NCBI RefSeq assembly: GCF_001029505.1
Contig: NZ_LEKH01000008.1
Span: forward strand, 84,476-148,475
Direction of reading: 5' to 3'
From: Rubrobacter aplysinae
GTDB lineage: Bacteria; Actinomycetota; Rubrobacteria; Rubrobacterales; Rubrobacteraceae
DNA: 64,000 nt
The position numbers and the translations under genes were made by a program. Positions 14,641-23,371 of this stretch are shown in pieces. The notes below the pieces were generated by a model. That model was not told the origin of the DNA. It saw only the letters and a program-made list of their open reading frames with translations, and ran no database searches. The first letter of the stretch is position 1. The number at the start of each line of letters is the position of its first letter.

Positions 14641-17124
14641 CTACTCCTCGGGGTCGTGCTTCGCGCCGTGGAAGATCTTCTTGCGGCCGCCGGGCCACCA
14701 GTTCCAGTCTCCGAGGATGCGCATCAGGGCCGGTACGAGCATGATGCGGATTATGGTCGCGTCCACCAGGATGGCGACCGCGAGCCCAAGCCCGATGGCC
14801 TTGGTAATGATGATCTCGGCAAACGCGAACGCCCCGGTGACCACGACCAGTATCGCCGCCGCCGAGGTGATGATCCCCGCCGTGGAGACCAGCCCCTTGC
14901 GCACGCTCACGGAGTTCGGCTCACCGCTCTCGTAGGCCTCGCGCATGCGGGAGAGCAGGAACACCTCGTAGTCCATCGAGACGCCAAAGATGGTACAGAA
15001 CATCAGGATGGGTAGGGTGGAGTCCACGAACCCTAGGGGCGTGAAGTTCAAGAGCCCGGAGAGGTGGCCGTCCTGAAAGACCCATACAACGGCCCCGAAG
15101 CTGGCCGTCAGGCTGAGCATGTTCACGATCACGGCCTTCAGCGGTATGAACACGGAGCGGAAGGTGAAGAACAGGACCAGGAAGGTCACGCCGAGCACGA
15201 AGGCGAGGGCGTAGGGCGCGGTCCCGTAAAGGCTGCTTATGAAGTCCGCCTGGCCCGCGGACAACCCCCCGACGAGGAAGCTCGTGCCCGCCGGGGCCGC
15301 GACGTCCCGCACTTCGTCCACGGTCTGGCGGGCCTGTTCATCGTAGGGGCTCGACTCGGTAACAGCCTGTATCAGGGTGCGGTCCCCGCCCACGTAGGTG
15401 TCCAATGCCTGCTGTATCTCCTCCGAGTCCCGGGCCTGCTCAGTATCGAAGAAGTTCGCCACGCCCTGTGGGGTGACCTGTATCCCATCGCCTTCGTTCG
15501 AGATCCCCTGCGGTAGATCCGGGACCCGCCCCTCGATCCCCTCCTGGGCCCGGCTCTCGGCCTCCTCGCGTATCCGCTCCTCCGTGCCGGGCGGCACGGT
15601 ACCGAGCCGCGACTCCACCTCGTCCAGCTGATTTTGGACCTCCTCGTCTACCCTCTGGGCGGCCTGTTCCTCGGCGTCGGCGCGGGCCTCGGAGACCTCT
15701 CTGGCGTACTCCCGGGCCCCCTCCTCCCCCACGGCGTAGATGCTGTCCACGCTCTCCACACCCCCGAGGCCGCCGACGCGCCCGGCGAGTTTCTGCGTGG
15801 CGGCCAGGGAATCTGCGCTCAGGGGGTCGTCCGGCGTTTCGGCGAGTATCTGCACCGGGTTCAGAGCCGCGTAGTCGAACTCCTGTTTCAGAAGGTCGTC
15901 CCCGGCGCGGGACTCGTAGCTTTGGGGCAGCACGCTCGCCTCCGGCACGCCGACCTTCATGTGCTCCACCGGGTACAGGAGCGCGGCGAGCAGGGCCCCA
16001 ACGGCCACGATCACAATCACGGGCCGCCGCATTACGGCCTCCGCGCTGCGGCCCCAGAACCCCGCCTCCGTGGCCTCGAACGAGCGCCTGCGGCGAATGG
16101 AGAGCGCGTTTACCCGGTGTCCGAGGATTCCGAGCATTGCCGGCAGGAGGGTGAGCGCCGCCGCAACCGCGACGAACACCACCGTAACCCCGGCCACCCC
16201 GATAGAGCGCATGAACATGAACGGGAAGAAGAGCAGCCCGGAGAGCCCGATCAGGACCGCCGTCCCGGAGAAGAAGATGGAGCGTCCCGCCGTCGCCACC
16301 GTCCGCGGCACGGCCTCCGCCGGCTCGTGCTCCTCTAGCTCTTCGCGGAAGCGGCTCACGGCGAACAGGGCGTAGTCTATGCCGAGCCCGAGCCCGAGCA
16401 TCGTGGCGATGGAGAGCGAGAAGATGGACATGTCGTAGGTGCCGGATAGGAAGTAGAGGAGGGCCAGGGTGGTCACAACGCTCGCCCCGCCGACGAGCAC
16501 CGGCACCCCGGCGGCCACGATGCTGCCAAAGGCCACGACCAGGATCACGAGCGCCAGCGGGAACGCGTAGGCCTCGGCCCGGCGGATATCGTCGTTGCTC
16601 GCCTCCTGGATGTCCAGGTACACGGCGGGCGCGCCGGTAACATAGGTCTCTAGCTCGCCGTCGTTCCCCGACTCCACCCGGCTACGGACCTCCTCGACGA
16701 GGTCCTGGGTCTCGTTTGCAGAGGCGTCGAAGCCCACGAGCGCGTAGGAATCGGTGCCGTCCTCGCTGACGAGGCGCTCGTCGCCCGAGGAGGCGTAGGT
16801 GGTAATGGAGCTAGACTCCTCCATGTCGCGCACGCCTCCGAGAGCCTCGCGCGCTCGGCGCTGGAACTCTTCGCCGCGGGCGTCGGCATTCTCACCGCCC
16901 TCGAAGACCACGGTAAGGGTGGCCGGGGAGAAGCCGAAGTCCTCCTCCAGAGCACCACGCACCTGCTCGGCCTCGGTCCCCGCCCCGTCGAAGCCGCCGC
17001 CCTTGAGCCGGTCGGCCAGGTTCGGCGCGAAGAACGCGCCGGCGATCATGATCACCGCCCACACCGCCACGACGGCCCACCGGTAGCGGTAGGTAAAGTG
17101 TCCCAGACCGGCGAAGACCTTCAA
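14641..17124 (-). CDS. MMPL family (RND-type) transporter
   Basis: This 827-aa protein has two repeats, each with one helix, a large periplasm-facing loop and a bundle of five or six helices. The first helix is RYRWAVVAVWAVIMIAGAFF. GLGLGIDYALFAVSRFREE in the first half and FGVSMDYEVFLLSRMREA in the second carry the Asp-Tyr pairs that relay protons in MMPL proteins. The loop around residues 470-560 is Glu/Gln-rich and probably coiled. MMPL transporters export lipids or drugs using the proton gradient; the substrate here is unknown. The start is TTG 17124 behind GGAGG. Confidence 0.92.
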   Translation of the reverse strand: MKVFAGLGHFTYRYRWAVVAVWAVIMIAGAFFAPNLADRLKGGGFDGAGTEAEQVRGALEEDFGFSPATLTVVFEGGENADARGEEFQRRAREALGGVRDMEESSSITTYASSGDERLVSEDGTDSYALVGFDASANETQDLVEEVRSRVESGNDGELETYVTGAPAVYLDIQEASNDDIRRAEAYAFPLALVILVVAFGSIVAAGVPVLVGGASVVTTLALLYFLSGTYDMSIFSLSIATMLGLGLGIDYALFAVSRFREELEEHEPAEAVPRTVATAGRSIFFSGTAVLIGLSGLLFFPFMFMRSIGVAGVTVVFVAVAAALTLLPAMLGILGHRVNALSIRRRRSFEATEAGFWGRSAEAVMRRPVIVIVAVGALLAALLYPVEHMKVGVPEASVLPQSYESRAGDDLLKQEFDYAALNPVQILAETPDDPLSADSLAATQKLAGRVGGLGGVESVDSIYAVGEEGAREYAREVSEARADAEEQAAQRVDEEVQNQLDEVESRLGTVPPGTEERIREEAESRAQEGIEGRVPDLPQGISNEGDGIQVTPQGVANFFDTEQARDSEEIQQALDTYVGGDRTLIQAVTESSPYDEQARQTVDEVRDVAAPAGTSFLVGGLSAGQADFISSLYGTAPYALAFVLGVTFLVLFFTFRSVFIPLKAVIVNMLSLTASFGAVVWVFQDGHLSGLLNFTPLGFVDSTLPILMFCTIFGVSMDYEVFLLSRMREAYESGEPNSVSVRKGLVSTAGIITSAAAILVVVTGAFAFAEIIITKAIGLGLAVAILVDATIIRIMLVPALMRILGDWNWWPGGRKKIFHGAKHDPEE

Positions 17125-17228
17125 GCTCCGGCCTCCGGAGATGGCGTCGAGGTTCGCATGGCCGTAATCTTACCCAAAGCCGGACGAGTGACAGGGGCCG
17201 CGATCACACGTTCCGCCGGAACCGGGCT

Positions 17229-18488
17229 CTAGGCTCGTTTCTTACGCGGTTCCTTACGCAGCCTCTCACCGGTGTCGCCGGAGCGCGGCAGCGTGAGCGT
17301 CATGACGAGGCCCACTACCGGCAGGACGGCCATCGCGAGCAGGGCCCCGCGAACCCCGGCGCCGTCGGCCACCGCCCCGAGCAGCGGCGACGCGAGGCCG
17401 CCGAGCCCGATGGAGAATCCCATGGTTATTCCGGCGGCGAGCCCGATCCTGGCCGGCAGGTACTCCTGGCCCATCACCACCGTGGTCCCGAACGTGCCGA
17501 TGATCGCCGCCCCGGTCAGCGCGATCACCACGAAGCCCAGGACGGTCCCGGAGTAGGTAAAAGCCACGAGCAGCGGCCCGAGCACGATCATCGAGGCCGC
17601 GAGTATCGTGCGCCGCCCGAAGCGGTCGGCCAGCGGCCCCGCCGCGAGCGTCCCTACCGCGCCGGAGAACAGCATCACCGAGAGCGCGGCGTTCCCGACG
17701 GCCACCGACTCGCCGAGGACCACCGTATAGTACTGGGCCACGAGCAGCACCAGCCCGAAGTACAGCACGGACCGTGCCGTCACCACCCCGACCATCACGG
17801 TAAAGGGCCGCCACTCCTCCCGCTTCTCGCCGGAGTCTTCCGCCGAGAGTGCGGCCTCCGGGCCGTTGCCAAGTGCGGGCCTGAAAGCCCTCAGGCGCGA
17901 GAGCTCCAGGAACATTACCGCCGACATCACGGCCGCCGGGAGGAAAAGCAGGAGTGTACCGGGCATCCCGAAGGCGAGTACCGCCGGGGTGGCGAGCACG
18001 GGACCGAGCGCGAACCCCGCGTTCCCGCCCACGGAGAAGAAGCTCATGCCCGTGGCCCTGCGGGAGCCGGAGACGTAGTTCGCAAAGCGCGCGGCCTCGG
18101 GGTGGAAGGCGGCGACCCCGATCCCGCTGAGGACGATACAGGCCAGGATCAGGGGATAACCGGGCACCACCCCGACGAGCGAGATCCCGACCCCGGCTGC
18201 CAACAGCCCGAGCGGCATGAGTGCCGGGAGCGAGCGCCCGTCCGAGAAGTACCCGAACAGCGGCTGCACCACCGAGGAGCTGATCGTGGCCGCTAGCAGC
18301 AGCGTGCCGGCCGCCGCCAGGGAGATGCCACGCTCTGCCACGAGCAGCGGCAAGAGCGCGGCCACGGCCCCCTGATTCACGTCCGTGAACAGATGGCCGC
18401 CGGACAGCACGCTCATCGCCCGCCGGTCCACGCCCTTTACGCCGTTTGCACCCTTACGCGCCCCGGCGCTCACCCGGCTCACCTTCAA
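17229..18488 (-). CDS. Major facilitator superfamily transporter
   Basis: The 419-aa protein shows 12 hydrophobic helices with MFS loop motifs: GYFSDGRSLPALMP between helices 2 and 3 and GPLADRFGRRTILAA between helices 8 and 9. It resembles the fosmidomycin-resistance/drug-efflux type in layout, but the substrate cannot be assigned. The start TTG 18488 overlaps the stop of the sppA-like gene as TTGA, and its ribosome site GGAGGAG lies inside that gene. The pair is therefore translationally coupled. Confidence 0.85.
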   Translation of the reverse strand: MKVSRVSAGARKGANGVKGVDRRAMSVLSGGHLFTDVNQGAVAALLPLLVAERGISLAAAGTLLLAATISSSVVQPLFGYFSDGRSLPALMPLGLLAAGVGISLVGVVPGYPLILACIVLSGIGVAAFHPEAARFANYVSGSRRATGMSFFSVGGNAGFALGPVLATPAVLAFGMPGTLLLFLPAAVMSAVMFLELSRLRAFRPALGNGPEAALSAEDSGEKREEWRPFTVMVGVVTARSVLYFGLVLLVAQYYTVVLGESVAVGNAALSVMLFSGAVGTLAAGPLADRFGRRTILAASMIVLGPLLVAFTYSGTVLGFVVIALTGAAIIGTFGTTVVMGQEYLPARIGLAAGITMGFSIGLGGLASPLLGAVADGAGVRGALLAMAVLPVVGLVMTLTLPRSGDTGERLRKEPRKKRA

Positions 18489-20164
18489 CTCTCCTCCAGA
18501 AGCTCATACGGCAGTATCGTCCACGTCCGGGGCGTCCGGAGATCCCGCGCCGAGTCCAGGGTATCCCACAAGGTCTCCGCCGGATTGGTGCCCGGAGAAG
18601 GGCGTGCGGAGCGGGGAGGCTTTATCTTTATCCAGCCCGCCTTCCCATCCAGCCCGGCGAGCTCGCGGGCCTGTTCCACCGCGTCCTCGAAGCCCCCGAT
18701 ATCGTCCACGAGGCCCCTGTCGAGAGCCTCCTCCCCGGTCCACACTCGTCCCCCGGCGAGGGGCTCCACGTCCTCAGCGGGCATGTCCCGGCCCCGGGCG
18801 ACCCTGTCCTTGAACTCCTCGTAGAACCCTCCTAGCTGGGCGCGGAGTACGGACAGCTCGTCTTCGTCCGGGCGCCGAGTGGTATCGAGCAGCCCGGCCC
18901 GAGCGCCGCGCTCGACCGAGACCGGCGTGATCCCGGCCTTGCCGTAGACTCCCGAGAGCACCGGGCGGGTTATGACCACGCCTATGGAGCCGGTGGTGGT
19001 GTTGCGGCGGGTGAGTATCCTGCTCGCGGCGGCGGAGACGTAGTAGCCGCCGGATGCCGCGTACTCCCCCATCAGCACGACCACGGGCTTCTTGCGGCGG
19101 ATGCGGTCTACCTCGCGCCAAATCAGGTCCGACGCCAGCGCGTCGCCGCCCCGGGAGTCCACGCTAAACAGCACCGCCCCGACCGACCGCGCCGCCTCCG
19201 CCCGCCGTAACGCCCCGATCACGGTCTCGCTGCCGGCCTGCTCCCCGCCGACGAACGGCACCGGCACCGGGAGCCGCCGGCTCCTGCCGCGCACGATCAC
19301 CCCCGACAACGGGACCACTCCTACCCGCGTACCCCGTCTGAGCCGCCGGTACGGCCTGCGCAGTACCTTCCGTGCCGCCTCCCACTCCCGGACGCTCGCC
19401 CCGGACTCGTCGCCGAGACGGGCGGGCAGCTCGTCCTCGTACACAGCGCCGTCTAGCAACCCGGCCTCGACGGCCCCGGCCGCGCTGTAAGGTGCGGAGT
19501 CCACGAGCTCCCGCGCCCGCTCCCCGGTCACCGAGCGCCCCTCGGAGATCGCGGATATTACGCTCTCGAACCTGCGCTCGACCAGCCGCTCGGTCTGCTC
19601 GCGTGCCTCCGGGGAGAAGTCGTTGCGGGTAAACGTGTCCCCGGCCGACTTGTAGGGCGAGACGGCCACCACCTCCGCCTCGGCCCCGATCCTGTCCAGC
19701 GCATCCTTGAGGAAGTTGACCCGCGTGCCGACCCCGACGACCCCCACGGTAGACAGCGGGGATGCGAGCACCTCGTCTGCGGCGCAGGCCATGTAGTAGG
19801 AACGGGTATCCGGCTCCTGCAGATACACGACCACCCGCCCGCCGCCGGAGCGGAAGGCCGAGATCTCTCGCCGCAACTCCTCCAGAGCAGCCCAGCCCGC
19901 GTCGAGCTCTTGGACCCGGAGGATCACACCCCGCGCACGGCCGTCTCCAGAGATGCGACGCAGGCGGGACCGGACCTCCTCCAGGCTCGGCGGGACCGGC
20001 GCGCCGCGAACCCCGAGCCTCCTCAAAAGCCCCGTCTCCGGCGCAAACTCCGGCAACGCGCCCGAGACCTGTATAACCACATACTCCGGGGCACGGCCGA
20101 GCGAGCGACGCACGTTGGAGAGCAGGATCCAGAGGTTCGCGAAGAAGCTAGAGATTACAGACAT
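18485..20164 (-). CDS. sppA: Signal peptide peptidase SppA, long (two-domain) form
   Basis: The 559-aa serine protease has a short hydrophobic start (ISSFFANLWILLSNV) and two S49 domains, like the long E. coli form. The first domain (about 70-250) carries the candidate general-base lysine in VSPYKSAGDTF. The second (about 290-510) carries the nucleophile serine in GEYAASGGYYVSAAAS followed by TGSIGVV. It cleaves leftover signal peptides or other short membrane peptides. ATG 20164 has AGGAG upstream. The stop overlaps the MFS start. Confidence 0.9.
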   Translation of the reverse strand: MSVISSFFANLWILLSNVRRSLGRAPEYVVIQVSGALPEFAPETGLLRRLGVRGAPVPPSLEEVRSRLRRISGDGRARGVILRVQELDAGWAALEELRREISAFRSGGGRVVVYLQEPDTRSYYMACAADEVLASPLSTVGVVGVGTRVNFLKDALDRIGAEAEVVAVSPYKSAGDTFTRNDFSPEAREQTERLVERRFESVISAISEGRSVTGERARELVDSAPYSAAGAVEAGLLDGAVYEDELPARLGDESGASVREWEAARKVLRRPYRRLRRGTRVGVVPLSGVIVRGRSRRLPVPVPFVGGEQAGSETVIGALRRAEAARSVGAVLFSVDSRGGDALASDLIWREVDRIRRKKPVVVLMGEYAASGGYYVSAAASRILTRRNTTTGSIGVVITRPVLSGVYGKAGITPVSVERGARAGLLDTTRRPDEDELSVLRAQLGGFYEEFKDRVARGRDMPAEDVEPLAGGRVWTGEEALDRGLVDDIGGFEDAVEQARELAGLDGKAGWIKIKPPRSARPSPGTNPAETLWDTLDSARDLRTPRTWTILPYELLEES

Positions 20165-20280
20165 AGACTCCTATCTTACACCCGCCCCGTGTAACTGACT
20201 GTAACTGGTTGTAACGGGCTGCTTCCCGGCGGAGCGGGAGCGCGGAGGCCGTATCGCAGAGGCCGTATGGTAGACTCTTT

Positions 20281-20297
20281 TCAAGAATGATTATTAG
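20281..20297 (+). promoter_or_regulatory. Fur/PerR-like operator upstream of the PerR-type gene
   Basis: TCAAGAATGATTATTAG lies 33 nt before ATG 20331. It shares 13 of 17 bases with the element in front of Fur copy 1, and its core 20282-20296 agrees with the B. subtilis PerR box at about 11 of 15 positions by hand. Confidence 0.5.
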
Positions 20298-20330
20298 TCG
20301 GGTACACCACAAGAATCGCGGGAGCCTGTG

Positions 20331-20762
20331 ATGGCCGTAGTCAGCGAGCAAGATGTGCGCGATAAGCTGCGGCTCTCGGGGTACACGATGACCTCCCAGC
20401 GCCGGGCCGTACTGGACGCCCTTGAGTCGTCCTCGGGCCATCCTTCGGCGGAGGACGTGTACCTGCTGGTCAAGAGGCGCAACCCCCGAGTCGCGCTCGG
20501 GACCGTGTACCAGGCACTCTCAGTCCTAGAAGAGGTCGGGGTCATAGAGTCCAAGCGCTGGTCGGACTCCCCGACTCGCTACGACGTCAACACCGTGCCC
20601 CACACCGACGTCCGCTGCCTGAAGTGCGGCGCGGTGGACGAGGTGCCCGGCGTCGAGTACGGAGGGCTCGAGAACACCGTGCACGCGAACACGGACTACC
20701 AGGTCACGAACGTCTCGCTCGTTATCGAGGGCCTCTGCCCCGCCTGCCAGAAGGAAAGCTAA
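20331..20762 (+). CDS. Fur family regulator, PerR-like (copy 2)
   Basis: The 143-aa protein has the winged helix YTMTSQRRAVLDALES with VALGTVYQALSVLEEVGVI. Its C-terminal metal domain has RYDVNTVPHTDVRCLKCGAVDEV and a final CPAC. The combination of one His-Asp stretch with two CxxC pairs fits the PerR group, which senses peroxide through metal-catalysed histidine oxidation, but iron sensing is not excluded. ATG 20331 is better placed than GTG 20328 relative to GGGAG. It is divergent from sppA and preceded by an operator-like palindrome. Confidence 0.85.
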   Translation: MAVVSEQDVRDKLRLSGYTMTSQRRAVLDALESSSGHPSAEDVYLLVKRRNPRVALGTVYQALSVLEEVGVIESKRWSDSPTRYDVNTVPHTDVRCLKCGAVDEVPGVEYGGLENTVHANTDYQVTNVSLVIEGLCPACQKES

Positions 20763-20883
20763 CCCCCCGGCGGGTCTCCCACACTAGAGAATCCCACGAC
20801 ACGCGGCGCGCTCCCCGATTGCGCGGGACGTTCGAGGCCGCGCCTTTACCCCGAATCTTGCCGGGGTTAACCTGAACGGCGCC

Positions 20884-22287
20884 ATGTCTTCCGCAGAGGA
20901 TACAGACCCGCCGCATCCACCCTCCGGGGCTCCAGAGCCCGGCGAGTACCACGAGGCCCTGAGCCGGGAGGAGAGGCTCGTCCGGTTGATCCGGGAGATA
21001 GAGCAGGCCGCCGGCGGCCTCGCGGAAGGGGTGTCCGGGGAAGAGGCTACGGGTGAGTCGCAGGAGCACAGTCGGAAGCCGGACGGGCCGGAGGCGCTCA
21101 GAGACGCCGCCCGGCGCTGGAGCGGGGAGTTGGATCTCGTCCGCCGGGGCTCCGGAGAACCCGTAGGGTCACGAAGCCCCAACCAGAACCGTGAAGAGCA
21201 TCTGCAAAGGCTCCTGGCGGAGAAGGACGCCGAGCTACGTACGCTCCGAGTCGCCGCCGCCGGGCGGGAGCTGGATCTCCAGCGGGAGCACGCCACGGAG
21301 TCGCGGCGTCAGCAAGAGGAGATAGCGTCGCTCAAGCAGCGGCTCGCGGAGGCCGAGGAGACGTCCAGTGCGGCCCGCGACGAGGAACTGCGAGAGGTCA
21401 AGCGGCTCGCCTACGAGCGCGAGAGCGAGCTACGCCGGGCAAGCGCCGAGAAGCTCTCCGAGGCCAAGCGGGACGCGGAGCGCAGGATCTCCGCGCTCCG
21501 GGCCCAGCGCGAGGCGGATAACAGGTCCCTCACCCAGACCCACGCCACCGAGAGGGCCCGTAAGCAAGAGGAGCTGGAGAGCCTGCGTCTCCGGCGGCTC
21601 TCCGAGACCCGGGTCTACGGTAGCCGCCTGGAGGAGCTGGCCCGGGATAGCGCCGGGGTGCGCACCTCGCTAGAGGAGGCCGTCGCAAAGCTGCGCGAGA
21701 AGCATGAGGCGGAGCGCGCCCGGCTCGCGGAACGCGTCGAGGTCCTGGAAGAAGAGCTGGAGGAACAGGAGGCCATAACGGTAGGCCTGCTCGCGGAGCT
21801 CGGCTACCTGCGCGGCGGGCACCGTCACCCTGAGCTACCCGGCTCTCCGGGCTCCGCGGGAGAGCTGGAGAAGAAAGAGGAACGGCCGCGGGACGAGAAT
21901 CAATACAGGACACACAAGGTGCAAGAAGTTCTGCGGGAACTGCGGGAGATGGGCGAGGTCAGGTCCCCCGGCGACCTGCTCGGAGAAGGGCTCACGCTCT
22001 TCAACGAGAGCGAGCACGTAAACGTGATACGCGCAATCTGCAAGTCCCTCGGCGAGCCGGAGGTCTACGCGACGCTGGAAGACCGGTCCGGAACCACGAT
22101 AATAACGCTCCTCTGGGCCGGCATGAACTGGCGGCGTTACGTGTCGGAGCCCCGGGCAGCGGACGGGCCAAAGGTATACCTCGCCGGATACGGGGAGGGC
22201 GACCACCAGCCTCCCCTCCCGGAACCGGGGCCCAACGCCCGGCTCGACGCGCAGGGTCTACTTGCCCTCGGCGTCCGCCCCCTCTGA
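20884..22287 (+). CDS. Coiled-coil protein with a C-terminal globular domain, unknown function
   Basis: The 467-aa protein has an acidic, low-complexity start. A long charged coiled coil follows over about residues 100-300 (heptad-rich stretches such as RLAERVEVLEEELEEQEA). A compact C-terminal part over about 340-460 contains LLGEGLTLFNESEHVNVIRAICKSLGEPEVYATLED and TIITLLWAGMNWRRY. No signal peptide or membrane segment is visible. No family was recognised; a scaffolding or cytoskeletal role would be guesswork. The last 30 bp overlap the convergent membrane protein gene. No good ribosome site precedes ATG 20884. Confidence 0.7.
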   Translation: MSSAEDTDPPHPPSGAPEPGEYHEALSREERLVRLIREIEQAAGGLAEGVSGEEATGESQEHSRKPDGPEALRDAARRWSGELDLVRRGSGEPVGSRSPNQNREEHLQRLLAEKDAELRTLRVAAAGRELDLQREHATESRRQQEEIASLKQRLAEAEETSSAARDEELREVKRLAYERESELRRASAEKLSEAKRDAERRISALRAQREADNRSLTQTHATERARKQEELESLRLRRLSETRVYGSRLEELARDSAGVRTSLEEAVAKLREKHEAERARLAERVEVLEEELEEQEAITVGLLAELGYLRGGHRHPELPGSPGSAGELEKKEERPRDENQYRTHKVQEVLRELREMGEVRSPGDLLGEGLTLFNESEHVNVIRAICKSLGEPEVYATLEDRSGTTIITLLWAGMNWRRYVSEPRAADGPKVYLAGYGEGDHQPPLPEPGPNARLDAQGLLALGVRPL

Positions 22288-22785
22288 AGCCTCCTGCCTC
22301 GCGGCTTCTCTTTTGGACTTGGCCCGCTCCCGGGCCTCTCTCTTGCGGGAGACCTCCAGGTTATGCGTATACACCTCTTCCCCGCGCCGCGCCCCCAGGT
22401 AGGCCGCGGCCACTGAGACCGCGAAGAGCGCGGCGGTAAAGAGTATCTCCCCGCCCGTTCTGAGGTTCGCGAGAGGGTCCTGCTCTGTCTCGAAAAACAG
22501 GAGGGTGCCGAGGTTCACCGCCAGAGAGACGGCGAACGAGATCACCGCCACCGCCACGCCGTGCAGCCTGCGCCAGAAAGGGGCCCGGTAGCTCGCCAGC
22601 ATCCCCCCGAAGTAGAAAGCCATACCAACCACCACGGCCACGACGAGCCCGATGAAAGGCGTCATGCGGGCGCCCTCGATGCCCATGAAGACCGTGAACA
22701 CCGGGGCCACGATACCCAGCAGCACGATGCCCCCGATCACGAGCGCCAGGATCATACCGAACACGATTGCGATAAGGCTTCTCAT
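22258..22785 (-). CDS. Four-helix membrane protein with a charged cytoplasmic tail
   Basis: The 175-aa protein has hydrophobic segments at about 5-27, 37-60, 72-97 and 112-130. It ends in a 40-residue Lys/Arg/Glu-rich tail (SRKREARERAKSKREAARQE). ATG 22785 was chosen because upstream residues do not look coding. A TACAAT box ends 8 nt before this ATG and there is no ribosome site, which suggests a leaderless transcript. No family was recognised. Confidence 0.65.
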   Translation of the reverse strand: MRSLIAIVFGMILALVIGGIVLLGIVAPVFTVFMGIEGARMTPFIGLVVAVVVGMAFYFGGMLASYRAPFWRRLHGVAVAVISFAVSLAVNLGTLLFFETEQDPLANLRTGGEILFTAALFAVSVAAAYLGARRGEEVYTHNLEVSRKREARERAKSKREAARQEASEGADAEGK

Positions 22786-22846
22786 CTGGGGAGATTGTAA
22801 CAGCGGCCCCGCCCCCGCCCGGTAAGATGCCGCACACGGCCCCGTA

Positions 22847-23371
22847 CTATCCGGCTTCCTCCAGCGCAGCGACGAGCTCCCGGCAGAAGTCCGGGATGTC
22901 CGGCACCACCCGGCCCCACACGATGTTGCCGTCACGGAACGCGGCCTCGTCCGCCCACTCGGCTCCGGCGTTCACGAGGTCGTCCTTTATCCCCAGAGAC
23001 CCCGTGGCCCGGCCGCCGCCCACTATACCGGCCGATATACCGACCAGCCCGCCGTGGCAGATGATCCCGACCGGCTTCCCCGCCTCGTGCACCATCCTAA
23101 CGAGGGTCGTGATCTCCTCGTAACGCCGCAGCTTGTCCGGGGCCCAGCCGCCCGGTATCACGAGCCCGGCGAGCCCGTCCGCATCTACCTCACCGGCGGT
23201 AACGTCCGCCCGTCCCTCGAGACCGTGCTTCCCGGAGACCGGCTCGAGATCCGGCCCCACCGAGACGACCTCCGCACCTTCTTCCCGGAGACGCATCACC
23301 GTCACCCAGTACTCCAGATCCTCGAATCCCCCGGCCACCAGGACGGCCACCCTCTTACCCCGTAGCCTCAC
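22847..23371 (-). CDS. DJ-1/PfpI family protein
   Basis: The 174-aa protein begins with RVAVLVAGGFEDLEYWVTV (the glutamate of the family active site) and has the nucleophile elbow GIICHGG with Cys and His around residues 100-101. These are features of the PfpI/YhbO type, variously reported as deglycases, chaperones or peptidases. GTG 23371 has GGAGAGGAG upstream and overlaps the recQ stop by 17 nt, so the two genes are probably coupled. Confidence 0.88.
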   Translation of the reverse strand: MRLRGKRVAVLVAGGFEDLEYWVTVMRLREEGAEVVSVGPDLEPVSGKHGLEGRADVTAGEVDADGLAGLVIPGGWAPDKLRRYEEITTLVRMVHEAGKPVGIICHGGLVGISAGIVGGGRATGSLGIKDDLVNAGAEWADEAAFRDGNIVWGRVVPDIPDFCRELVAALEEAG

